Part shown: positions 7,513 through 14,642 of the stretch, piece by piece | Layout: every line of letters starts with the position of its first letter | How positions within the stretch are numbered: position 1 is the first letter of the stretch | DNA from: Dehalococcoidia bacterium UBA5748 | GTDB taxonomy: Bacteria > Chloroflexota > Dehalococcoidia > Dehalococcoidales > UBA5627 | Reading direction: 5' to 3' | DNA length: 23,789 bases | Assembly (NCBI GenBank): GCA_002419135.1 | Contig: DIFM01000039.1 | Span: 1-23,789 of the forward strand | Notes under the pieces: model-generated | The model's database searches: none | The model's input: only the letters and a program-made list of their open reading frames with translations | Told to the model about the DNA's origin: nothing | Program-made: the position numbers and the translations under genes

Positions 7513-8499
7513 TTAGAAGGGTATATCATCAGCCCTAGTTTCATTTGTGCCATATATGCGTTCAAATTCTCTAATAATTTCGGATTCCAAAATATATTCC
7601 TTCCCTTTTATTAAATTCTTAAGGAAAGAATTAACATCATCATCATCATTAATCCAATATATTTGATTGTTATGAATACTAGCTTCAATTAAACTAACTA
7701 CTTCAGAACTTGAATAATCTGTGAACTTAGTCAATTTTTCTATTGCGAGATGAGTAGTAGCAAAATTAGGACTACTAATAAAACTATTAATAGCCAACTC
7801 TTTTTCTAATTCAGTGGCGAGTTTGATATTTGGAAATTCATTATTTAAAAAATCAGATAATTTTCTATAAAAAAATATATTTGATCCTTTCTTATTATTC
7901 CATTCATAATCAAGAAATTCGCTAAGTTTACTATTTTCTATTTTTGAAGAATAGTCTTTATCTTCGGTGACTAAATATAAATCCTCTCCATCATATACAT
8001 TTCCCAAAAGCAATTCCCAATTTATGGAATCACCATAGGAATTGTCTTTCCCTGGTGGATTACCCATTAAAACTCTATTTTTTGCCTTTGATAAAATATC
8101 CTCATTTATCTCTAATTTCTTTGCTACTTCAAATAATTCATTAATTACTGTATCAGCCACACATGTTTTATTATCAATATCTTTTTTAAGTTGTATTATT
8201 AATTGGTCTTTTGCCATTGAAAATGATTTTAGTAACGTTCTCAGTTGTTTATATTCCTCATAAGTCTTACTTATTTGTGGAAATTGGTCAGGGAGTTTTT
8301 GATTAGAGAACATATTTAATGCATCCGCAATTTTAGACTCTCTATTTCTTTTAAATTCATTAACGACTTGTTCTGTAATAAATAGCTTTATGTTCCCATT
8401 TTTAACAGCAACTGATAACTTCTTTAATTCCTCCAAATCATCGCTAGAGAAATGATAGAAAGTAAGATATACATTTGTATCAATAAATAAATTCTTCAT
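7513..8499 (-). CDS. PIN-domain protein, probable RNase (DUF4935-like)
   Basis: 328 residues. The opening FIDTNVYL places D7 as the first PIN acid; E48 in TEQVVNEF, D157 in SYGDSINWELL and D180/D182 in VTEDKDY fit the remaining metal-binding acids, so the nuclease fold looks intact. The insert between the first and second halves and the C-terminal extension of about 140 residues are typical of longer DUF4935-type PIN proteins rather than short VapC toxins. No antitoxin-sized ORF adjoins it. Base composition is visibly AT-rich (AAT, ATA and TTA codons abound) compared with ftsK and uvrB, and no good Shine-Dalgarno is seen. Both points suggest acquisition by transfer. Substrate and role are unknown; defence or RNA cleavage is inference. 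Confidence 0.75.
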   Translation of the reverse strand: MKNLFIDTNVYLTFYHFSSDDLEELKKLSVAVKNGNIKLFITEQVVNEFKRNRESKIADALNMFSNQKLPDQFPQISKTYEEYKQLRTLLKSFSMAKDQLIIQLKKDIDNKTCVADTVINELFEVAKKLEINEDILSKAKNRVLMGNPPGKDNSYGDSINWELLLGNVYDGEDLYLVTEDKDYSSKIENSKLSEFLDYEWNNKKGSNIFFYRKLSDFLNNEFPNIKLATELEKELAINSFISSPNFATTHLAIEKLTKFTDYSSSEVVSLIEASIHNNQIYWINDDDDVNSFLKNLIKGKEYILESEIIREFERIYGTNETRADDIPF

Positions 8500-8547
8500 T
8501 TTCTCAATTTTACCACAGCTGTCAATATTAAATGCCAGTTATCATCC

Positions 8548-8928
8548 CTACACCCCCCAGATAACCAACCCTAATATCATCGCCCAAATGACAATGACAA
8601 TACCTACTCCCAGCCAGTTGGTTTTGCCTTTCCCCAGTTCCTGTTTGGCTCTTTCGCGGCAATCGTCGAGGACATCTTTGGGAACCATCTTCAAGGCGAG
8701 CCAGATGCCAGCCGGAATAAGAATCAGGTCGTCCAGATAGCCGAGGACGGGGATGAAATCGGGGATTAAATCGATGGGGCTTAAAGCATAGGCGACTATT
8801 ACAACCACAAATGCTTTGGCATACCACGGCACTCTCCTATCCTTAGACGCCAGATAGAGGGCATAGGTCTCGTTTTTAAGCTGTTTTGCTTTTTCTTTTA
8901 AGGACATTTCTTCAACGCTGACCGCCAC
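8548..8928 (-). CDS. YkvA/DUF1232 family membrane protein
   Basis: 126 residues from a GTG at 8928. The DUF1232 signature ALSPIDLIPDFIPVLGYLDD is at about residues 48-67, between a VPWYAKAFVVVIVAY span and a second hydrophobic stretch; the end (LGVGIVIVIWAMILGLVIW) is a further membrane span. The family is widespread and of unknown function. The start is uncertain: the GTG lies at the edge of a dispersed repeat unit (8928-8959) and has no clear Shine-Dalgarno, while an in-frame ATG at 8907 (MSLKEKAKQL) is equally plausible and would drop seven residues. Confidence 0.82.
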   Translation of the reverse strand: MAVSVEEMSLKEKAKQLKNETYALYLASKDRRVPWYAKAFVVVIVAYALSPIDLIPDFIPVLGYLDDLILIPAGIWLALKMVPKDVLDDCRERAKQELGKGKTNWLGVGIVIVIWAMILGLVIWGV

Positions 8929-8967
8929 CGCTATGGTTCGACAAGCTCACCACGAGCGGTTTTTTTG
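8928..8967. repeat. Dispersed hairpin repeat, TTCGACAAGCTC family
   Basis: CCGC (8928-8931) pairs with GCGG (8956-8959) and TGGT (8934-8937) with ACCA (8949-8952) around TCGACAAGCTC; a run of T follows. Related copies lie at 21295-21327 and 21430-21461. On the plus strand the T run makes it look like a weak terminator. Confidence 0.6.
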
Positions 8968-8976
8968 GACCCCTCC

Positions 8977-9057
8977 CCGGATGTTGAGTTCCGGCAAGCG
9001 GGAACGAAATCCCGCTTTATCGGGACTTCATTCGTCCTTCACGAATTCAGCATGACA
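8977..9057. repeat. Composite of dispersed repeats
   Basis: 8977-9034 is the inverted partner of 1701-1757, and 9026-9057 matches 2397-2430 in direct orientation. A CCCGCTTTATCGGG palindrome-like module (9011-9024) recurs in changed form at 9348-9363. Confidence 0.7.
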
Positions 9058-9067
9058 ATACGTTACT

Positions 9068-9173
9068 GTCTTTCTGAAGCCACAATGAGTGGCTGAAGAA
9101 TCTGGGGTTGGGTGGAAAAGTATATAACCCCACCCCCCAGATCCTTCGGTCGTTTCACTCCCTCCAGGATGAC
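9068..9173. repeat. Two inverted copies of one repeat, long snap-back
   Basis: 9068-9116 runs into a second copy in reverse orientation at 9124-9173. Pairs include AATCTGGGG with CCCCCCAGAT and GTGGCTGAAG with its diverged partner CTTCGGTCG. The left copy also matches 2286-2333. Short frames through here are repeat-encoded artefacts. Confidence 0.6.
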
Positions 9174-9274
9174 AAAAAACCTGCAAAGCCGTTCGTCCTG
9201 AGTCACGACGTGTCAAGAAAGGATAAGCGAAAAAAGATGAAGATCATCCCTCATCAGTTTCATTTCATTCAACA

Positions 9275-9363
9275 GCTTCCCCCGGGGGAAGCCATTTTCA
9301 AGTCATAATTACACGCAATTCAGCCTTCCCTCGGGGGAAGGTGGCAGTCCCGATTTATCGGGA
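9275..9363. repeat. Cluster of three palindromes
   Basis: 9275-9292 is a perfect 18-base palindrome (GCTTCCCCCGGGGGAAGC). 9324-9341 is CCTTCCC-TCG-GGGGAAGG. 9348-9363 is TCCCGAT-TT-ATCGGGA. They probably form one REP-like unit. Confidence 0.65.
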
Positions 9364-9436
9364 AGACGGATGAGGGATACCTGGTTTCTTTCCTGTCATT
9401 CCTTACATCTATTCATCGGGTTATCGAATGGTGTTT

Positions 9437-9462
9437 AGATCCTTCACTACGTTCAGGATGAC
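9437..9462. repeat. Dispersed repeat, half copy
   Basis: AGATCCTTC followed by TTCAGGATGAC matches the reverse-orientation unit at 9139-9173 with a shorter middle. It ends 16 bases past the stop of the small ORF. No other gene is seen in 8929-9478. Confidence 0.5.
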
Positions 9463-9478
9463 ATTAATAAAAGAGAAC

Positions 9479-9631
9479 TTACTTCTTCTTTCTGGCTAAC
9501 CTCTTAAACAGGGAATCGATATATACCCTTGCCGTGCTCTTGCCGTGCTTTTGCATCGCTTCTTTCTTGCTGGCGAGTTTTCTCTCGCGGCGTTCCTGCT
9601 TTGTTTCGATTACAACATCTTCATCGTTCAT
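9479..9631 (-). CDS. Small basic protein, 50 aa, coupled to uvrB
   Basis: The ATG (9631-9629) overlaps the uvrB stop as ATGA and follows a strong AAGGAGTT Shine-Dalgarno inside the last uvrB codons, so translation is almost certainly coupled. The product begins with an acidic stretch (MNDEDVVIETKQ) and becomes strongly basic: ERRERKLASKKEAMQKHGK, then STARVYIDSLFKRLARKKK. It has no Cys, no membrane span and looks helical. I do not recognise the family. A Lys/Arg-rich small protein made with UvrB could bind nucleic acid or UvrB itself, but that is inference from position and charge. Confidence 0.75.
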   Translation of the reverse strand: MNDEDVVIETKQERRERKLASKKEAMQKHGKSTARVYIDSLFKRLARKKK

Positions 9632-11619
9632 TGCGGTAACTCCTTTACAATCAGTTCTCTCCGTAGTTCAACAATGCGGTCGCGCAGTAATGCGGCTTTT
9701 TCGAATTCCATGTTCTTGGCCAGTGTCTTCATCTGTTTCTCAAGTTCTATTATCAGGCGTGTAATGTCCTCTCTGGTTTGGGGAATAGCAGTATACTCCA
9801 TTTTCGGCTCGGCGGCAACCCCCACCCGGACGCGCTCGGTGATATCTTTTATAGCTTTTTTGATACCCTGCGGGGTGATATTGTGCTCGGCATTGTATTC
9901 TTCCTGTATGCTGCGGCGCCGGTTTACCTCATCGATAGCACGCTGCATCGAGCCGGTCACCGTATCGGCATACATAATGACATGCCCGTCGATATGGCGC
10001 GCTGCTCTGCCCATTGTTTGGATAAGCGCCCCCTCCGAGCGCAAAAAACCTTCCTTATCGGCATCCAGTATAGCAACCAGGCTGACCTCCGGCAGGTCCA
10101 ATCCTTCACGTAAAAGATTTATGCCGACTACCACGTCATAAACACCTAGACGCAGGTCGCGCAGGATTTCCACCCGCTCGAATGTCTCGATTTCAGAGTG
10201 CAGATACTGGGTTTTTATATCCATTTCAATCAGGTAATCCGCCAGCTTCTCCGCCAGTACTTTCGTCAACGTGGTAACCAGACAACGCTCCTTCTTAGCA
10301 ACCCTGTGCTTAATCTGGGCAAGTAAATCGTCGATTTGCCCGTTTATAGGCTTGACTTCGATGGTCGGCTCCAGAAGCCCTGTCGGGCGTACCAGCTGTT
10401 CTACTATCTGAGAGCTGTTCTTAAGTTCATATTCGGCAGGTGTCGCTGAGGTAAAGATAACCTGTTTGATACGCGCCTGAAACTCCTCGAAGTTCAATGG
10501 GCGGTTATCCAGAGCCGAGGGCAGCCTGAACCCGTATTCCACCAGCGTCTCCTTGCGTGAGCGGTCGCCGTTGTACATACCGCGGATTTGCGGTACCGTC
10601 ATATGGGATTCGTCTATGATTAACAGATAATCCTCGGGGAAATAATCCAGAAGAGTATAAGGCGAGCTGCCGGGCGCGCGTTGCGAAAGGTGGCGCGAAT
10701 AATTTTCGACGCCGTTGCAGTAGCCGGCTTCCGCCAGCATTTCAAGGTCGAAATTGGTGCGCTGTTCCAACCTTGCCGCTTCCAGTACCTTGCCCTGCTT
10801 TTGAAACTCCTCCAGTCTTTGGGCTAATTCCTGCTTGATGGTTTCGATTGCTGAAACCAGCTTTTCCTTTGATGTAACAAAGTGCTTTGCCGGATAGATA
10901 TCGATTTTATCCGGAAAGGCCAAAAATTCGCCGCTCAAGGGGTCGATTCTGATGATGCGCTCGACTTCGTCCCCGAAAAACTCGATGCGCAAAGCTATAT
11001 CCTCATAAGCAGGCTGGATCTCCAGCGTATCACCGCGGATGCGGAACTTGCCGCGCGAAAAATCGATATCATTGCGCTCGTATTGCATATCCACCAGTTT
11101 ACGCAGCACCTCGTTGCGTTTATAGATTTGCCCCTTTTCAAGACTCAAAACAAAACTGCGGTATTCATCCGGCTCACCCAATCCGTAGATACATGAAACC
11201 GAAGCTACTATAATAACGTCACGCCGCTCGAAAAGCGAACGGGTAGCGGCATTGCGCAGCTTGTCGATTTCTTCGTTGATATCGATTTCCTTTTCGATGT
11301 AGGTATCGCTGCGGGGAATATATGCTTCGGGCTGGTAGTAATCGTAATAGCTGACAAAGTACTCCACGGCATTTTCAGGAAAGAACTCCTTGAACTCGGC
11401 GTAAAGCTGTGCTGCCAGCGTCTTGTTGTGGCTGATAATTAACGTCGGCCTCTGTACCCTCTCAATTATATTCGCCATGGCAAATGTTTTACCGCTGCCG
11501 GTAACCCCCAGCAGGGTTTGTCCTTTGTAATCTTTATTGAGACCGTCGACCAGTTTTGCCACTGCCTGCGGCTGGTCGCCGGTTAAACCGAAATCGGAAA
11601 CTATTTTGAAATCTGGCAT
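9628..11619 (-). CDS. uvrB: Excinuclease ABC subunit B
   Basis: Damage-verifying helicase-like subunit of the UvrABC nucleotide excision repair complex. 663 residues, the usual length. Walker A GVTGSGKT is at 38-45; the beta-hairpin region YYDYYQPEAYIPRSDTYIEK is at about 92-111, including the aromatic residues that probe damage; DESHM marks motif II; and GRAARH is in motif VI. The C-terminal UVR motif (LEKQMKTLAKNMEFEKAALL), which binds UvrC, is present. There is no Shine-Dalgarno; a promoter ends 6 bases before the ATG, so the mRNA is probably leaderless. A 50-codon ORF overlaps the stop codon. Confidence 0.97.
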   Translation of the reverse strand: MPDFKIVSDFGLTGDQPQAVAKLVDGLNKDYKGQTLLGVTGSGKTFAMANIIERVQRPTLIISHNKTLAAQLYAEFKEFFPENAVEYFVSYYDYYQPEAYIPRSDTYIEKEIDINEEIDKLRNAATRSLFERRDVIIVASVSCIYGLGEPDEYRSFVLSLEKGQIYKRNEVLRKLVDMQYERNDIDFSRGKFRIRGDTLEIQPAYEDIALRIEFFGDEVERIIRIDPLSGEFLAFPDKIDIYPAKHFVTSKEKLVSAIETIKQELAQRLEEFQKQGKVLEAARLEQRTNFDLEMLAEAGYCNGVENYSRHLSQRAPGSSPYTLLDYFPEDYLLIIDESHMTVPQIRGMYNGDRSRKETLVEYGFRLPSALDNRPLNFEEFQARIKQVIFTSATPAEYELKNSSQIVEQLVRPTGLLEPTIEVKPINGQIDDLLAQIKHRVAKKERCLVTTLTKVLAEKLADYLIEMDIKTQYLHSEIETFERVEILRDLRLGVYDVVVGINLLREGLDLPEVSLVAILDADKEGFLRSEGALIQTMGRAARHIDGHVIMYADTVTGSMQRAIDEVNRRRSIQEEYNAEHNITPQGIKKAIKDITERVRVGVAAEPKMEYTAIPQTREDITRLIIELEKQMKTLAKNMEFEKAALLRDRIVELRRELIVKELPQ

Positions 11620-11625
11620 AATTAT

Positions 11626-11654
11626 AGTATAGAGCTTAGAACAAGAGGTGGCAA
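11626..11654 (-). promoter_or_regulatory. uvrB promoter, predicting a leaderless mRNA
   Basis: On the minus strand, TTGCCA (11654-11649), a 17-base spacer and TATACT (11631-11626) are followed by only six bases (ATAATT) before the ATG at 11619. Transcription would begin at or next to the start codon. The absence of a Shine-Dalgarno agrees. Confidence 0.6.
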
Positions 11655-11753
11655 CGACAATTCATAATACCGTTCATTGCGGATTACTCCAAAATTTCAT
11701 TCCGAATCACGATATACCGAGAAACAATATAGGTTTTTTATCTTACCGAACTC

Positions 11754-11892
11754 AATACCCCGACCGTGAGGTCGAGGGATGAAGTTCTCCCTACATCTTT
11801 TCGATAGGGGTATTTAGTTTTCTTTGCCGAAGGACTAAAAGATGTAGGGCAAACGAAGTTTGAAACAGGCTAATACCCCGACCGTAAGGTCG
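11754..11892. repeat. Structured element: twin GNRA hairpins and long inverted arms
   Basis: A 21-base unit occurs at 11754-11774 and 11872-11892 with one difference. In each, CGACC and GGTCG close a GNRA-type loop (GTGA, then GTAA). AATACCCC (11754-11761) also has an inverse, GGGGTATT, at 11807-11814. Between the units CCCTACATCTTTT (11789-11801) and AAAAGATGTAGGG (11837-11849) are perfect 13-base inverted arms. The rest of 11655-12112 has no supportable gene. The element could be a small palindromic mobile repeat or a structured RNA. Confidence 0.65.
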
Positions 11893-12112
11893 TGGGAAGT
11901 TTATTAAATTGAATTTCCGTTAATAGCCTTCGAAAAACTGCGGGAGAGAGGTCCCCACAACGATATGATTACGATAGCTCGTTTATTTTTACAGGCCCGC
12001 CATGACAGAGCATATTAATGCCGTCTCAAAATTAATGGCATCAAATTCGATATTGATATATACTATATTTCTGTAAAAGCTTAAATGATTTGATAAAGCA
12101 AGGAGACTGATA

Positions 12113-12523
12113 ATGACAGAAATGCCCCCGAAAGTGATGGAAATGATTAACGCCAACCCTGTATTGCCCAAGGTGTTATGCACCTGCGATGCGGAAGGAA
12201 ATTTAAATGCCGTTCCCAAAGGCACTTTATACGCGCTCGACCCGGAAACGATTGTTTTCGCCGATATCTGGGGATATAAGACCAATCAAAACCTTGAAGT
12301 CAACAAAAAAGTCGCAGTCACAGTCTTTAGTATTCAGATGCTGCCGGTCGGTTATCAGGTAAAGGGGACTTTTCAGGGGTTTGAAACCGAAGGCGAGATT
12401 TTTGACAGGTACGCAAAACAGGTCAAAGAGCAGATGAATATGGATATTATGGCGGTCGGCGTCATCAAGGTGGACTCCGTTTATACACACTGCATGCCGG
12501 AGCCCGGCGTACAGCTTGCATAA
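12113..12523 (+). CDS. Pyridoxamine 5'-phosphate oxidase-like flavin-binding protein
   Basis: 136 residues with the split-barrel PPOX layout. An N-terminal helix (PPKVMEMINA) leads to a first strand pair (LPKVLCTCDAEGNLNAVPKG, about 18-37), then TIVFADIWGYKTNQNLEVNKKVAVTVF (about 43-69), which holds residues that usually contact FMN phosphate, and a final VKGTFQGFETEGEIFDRY. Family members bind FMN, F420 or heme; the ligand here cannot be told. AAGGAG lies 7 bases before the ATG. It stands alone and converges on the DUF262 gene. Enzymatic role unknown. Confidence 0.82.
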   Translation: MTEMPPKVMEMINANPVLPKVLCTCDAEGNLNAVPKGTLYALDPETIVFADIWGYKTNQNLEVNKKVAVTVFSIQMLPVGYQVKGTFQGFETEGEIFDRYAKQVKEQMNMDIMAVGVIKVDSVYTHCMPEPGVQLA

Positions 12524-12601
12524 TTAAATCCGATTACAGAACTGAAGCAGACCGCTTTAAGATTACTTGAGCCGATATACCGGGTATAAACCTGAACACG
12601 C

Positions 12602-13342
12602 TTAACGCCCGACCGGCTTCTTGTCAGGAATACAAGAAACAGATAGCAAGCCCGAAAGCCATTTAAGCAGTAATTTGGACTGTTCGAGTGTCAATTTCGA
12701 TTCCATAAGCGTATCATAGATAAACTGCGGATTTTCATAACACCTGTCAGTGGAAATATCCACCACTGTAATCTTCCCGATTCCTTTATATATATCGGCG
12801 ACAGATATGCCGCTTTCACGGATGACTTTTTCAAAAAAGCGAAAAGTCATTACCATCGGGTGCTGTGACGGGAGTGGCAAATGATCATTACCCTCGACAA
12901 GACGCCGGTAAATCTTATTGTCGGAAGAAGAAAGCACCAGTTTATAATAGAGTTCCTCGCTGTCTTCATCCTTATTCAGAAAATTGTTAGTAAAATAGTT
13001 ATCATAGACATATTTCTGCGAAAACTCAGCACTCCCGTTATTTCCGTCACCGGCAACTTTTGCCAGCGCCGCCAACAGCAAATGCAGGGTTACCAGCCTC
13101 TGATGCCCGTCGATCAATATCAGTTTGGGTATCTCATAGGTACAAAAAAGCCCCTTTTCAAGTATCAAAAAGAGACCTAAATAGTATTCGCTAACCGATT
13201 CTTCGGTTGAAAGGCGAACAATATTATCCCAGAACTTGGACCTCATCCCATCGCTGCAATCGTACGGTGACTGGCTATCGGGCAAAATCAGTTGTTTCGG
13301 TTCGCGTAAAAAATTAAGCAGATTTGTTCTTGAAGCTTCCAT
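12602..13342 (-). CDS. DUF262 domain protein, truncated and degenerate
   Basis: 246 residues. The DUF262 (ParB/GmrS-like) outline is visible: YYLGLFLI at 53-60, LIDGHQRLVTLHLLLAAL at 76-93 and ENPQFIYDTLMESKLTLEQS near residue 205. Two hallmarks have changed. The DGQQR motif reads DGHQR (78-82), and the usual IPxYQRxYxW reads LPDSQSPYDCS (20-30), losing the Tyr and the Arg. Full DUF262 proteins of type IV restriction (GmrSD) and related systems carry a further DUF1524 HNH nuclease domain; here the frame stops after DUF262, and only 78 bases separate it from the PPOX gene. This is probably a non-functional remnant or a nuclease-free paralogue. GGAG lies about 11 bases before the ATG. Confidence 0.72.
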   Translation of the reverse strand: MEASRTNLLNFLREPKQLILPDSQSPYDCSDGMRSKFWDNIVRLSTEESVSEYYLGLFLILEKGLFCTYEIPKLILIDGHQRLVTLHLLLAALAKVAGDGNNGSAEFSQKYVYDNYFTNNFLNKDEDSEELYYKLVLSSSDNKIYRRLVEGNDHLPLPSQHPMVMTFRFFEKVIRESGISVADIYKGIGKITVVDISTDRCYENPQFIYDTLMESKLTLEQSKLLLKWLSGLLSVSCIPDKKPVGR

Positions 13343-13402
13343 TATAAGGCTATCTCCGGCAAAAAAATATCGTTATACTATTGTATCAGATTGCAAGTCT
13401 AG

Positions 13403-13418
13403 CATTAAAATTTTAATG
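13403..13418. promoter_or_regulatory. Perfect 16-base palindrome between divergent genes
   Basis: CATTAAAATTTTAATG lies between the divergent DUF262 gene (start 13342) and the glycosyltransferase (start 13530). It is AT-only inside CATT/AATG and is a candidate operator for either direction. No regulator is encoded nearby. Confidence 0.4.
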
Positions 13419-13480
13419 AGTCAAAAAAATTACACCTGTTCAATAACACCGCGCAAGCAGTTTTTTTATGTTTAGCTTTA

Positions 13481-13489
13481 TGATAGAAT
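13481..13489 (+). promoter_or_regulatory. Extended -10 promoter for the glycosyltransferase pair
   Basis: TGATAGAAT (TGn plus a 5/6 -10 hexamer), preceded 17 bases upstream by a T-rich stretch instead of a good -35. The start codon is about 40 bases downstream. Confidence 0.4.
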
Positions 13490-13529
13490 AAGCAGAATCC
13501 TGAAAGTTTTTAAACGAAATGAATATATA

Positions 13530-14642
13530 ATGAACAAAAATATTTCACTCGTCATTCCTACCTATAAGGAAAAGGATAATATCCAACCCCTGGTAACAAG
13601 GCTCTCGGAAGCGCTCGCTGATTATAAATACGAAATAGTAATAATGGATGACAACAGCAGAGACGGAACCGAAGAGCTGGTTAAATCGCTTTCAGAACAG
13701 TTTCCGGTAAAAATAGTAGTCAGGCGCGATAAAAAGGGGCTGGCATCGGCCGTGGTAGACGGTTTCGGGTATGCCAAAAACGACATCATTGTTGTTATGG
13801 ATGCCGACCTGCAACACCCGCCCGAAGTAGTTCCGTCACTGGTAAAGGCGATTAACGAAGGCGCCGATATAGCGATTGGCTCCAGATATGTAGAGGGAGG
13901 CGGTTGCGAAGGCTGGAGCGCGTTGCGACGGATAATGTCCAAAGGCGCCGCTTTAATATCCCACCTGTTTCTTCCTTCTACCAGAAAAATTAAAGACCCG
14001 ATGTCGGGTTTCTTTGTAATTAAAAGGGAAGTGGTGAAAGAAGCTAATCTGAATCCATCCGGTTTCAAGATTTTACTGGAAATTCTGATGCTGGGGAACT
14101 GGAAATCGGTTGTTGAAGTGCCATTTATGTTCGTCACGCGCAGCCGCGGCGAAAGCAAGCTGAACACAAAGCAGCAACTGGATTACCTGAAACATATTTA
14201 CAGCCTGATGCAGCGTACCGGAGAGCTGGTGCGTTTTATCAAATTCTGTATCGTCGGCGGCAGCGGTGTAATTGTCAATTTGGGTTTATACACTTTGCTG
14301 ACTCGATACGGCAGTTTTACGCCCATAGACGATACGTCAGCCGGCCTTCTATCAGGCAATATTGCCCTTATCATAAGCATAGAAACGTCAATAATCACCA
14401 ATTTTATACTCAATAACTTCTTTACTTTTTCCGACCGTAACAGCGGAGGAATAGTTTCTTTCTTTAAGAGACTTTTAAACTTCAACCTGATATGCGTTGT
14501 CGGAGCGTTGATACAAATAGGCATAACCAATTTGTTTGCCGTTGTATTCGGGTTCTATGACATCGTATCGGTATTAATCGGCATTGTTATCGCTTTCTTA
14601 TGGAATTATCTTTTAAATAATGTCTTGACATGGAAAAAATAA
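13530..14642 (+). CDS. Polyprenyl-phosphate glycosyltransferase (GT2) fused to GtrA
   Basis: 370 residues in two parts. Residues 1-230 are a GT2 fold of the dolichol-phosphate mannosyltransferase type: SLVIPTYKEKDNI (6-18), MDDNSRDGT (39-47), a DAD metal site in VMDADLQHPPE (89-99) and GSRYVEGG. Residues from about 232 form a GtrA domain with four membrane spans, starting VRFIKFCIVGGSGVIVNLG. Such fusions load a sugar, usually mannose, onto polyprenyl phosphate and may help flip it across the membrane. No clear Shine-Dalgarno precedes the ATG. The next gene, a PMT-type mannosyltransferase, overlaps by 13 bases and is the likely user of the lipid-linked sugar. Confidence 0.9.
   Translation: MNKNISLVIPTYKEKDNIQPLVTRLSEALADYKYEIVIMDDNSRDGTEELVKSLSEQFPVKIVVRRDKKGLASAVVDGFGYAKNDIIVVMDADLQHPPEVVPSLVKAINEGADIAIGSRYVEGGGCEGWSALRRIMSKGAALISHLFLPSTRKIKDPMSGFFVIKREVVKEANLNPSGFKILLEILMLGNWKSVVEVPFMFVTRSRGESKLNTKQQLDYLKHIYSLMQRTGELVRFIKFCIVGGSGVIVNLGLYTLLTRYGSFTPIDDTSAGLLSGNIALIISIETSIITNFILNNFFTFSDRNSGGIVSFFKRLLNFNLICVVGALIQIGITNLFAVVFGFYDIVSVLIGIVIAFLWNYLLNNVLTWKK

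Noticed and set aside
9028..9216. 62-codon minus-strand frame in the repeat mosaic
   Set aside because: Composed entirely of dispersed palindromic repeats, with no usable ribosome-binding site.
8899..9478. CRISPR array in the repeat mosaic
   Set aside because: Repeats differ in sequence, orientation and spacing, with no regular spacers and no cas gene in the window.
9545..10141. 198-codon plus-strand open frame opposite uvrB
   Set aside because: It is antisense to intact uvrB and the coupled small ORF, with no domain and an improbable Ser/Ile-rich composition.
11989..12285. 98-codon minus-strand frame upstream of and over the PPOX gene
   Set aside because: Its first half is antisense to the PPOX coding region and the rest is AT-rich intergenic sequence, with no Shine-Dalgarno or domain.
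13622..14167. 181-codon minus-strand open frame inside the glycosyltransferase gene
   Set aside because: Antisense shadow, Ser-rich, no motif.
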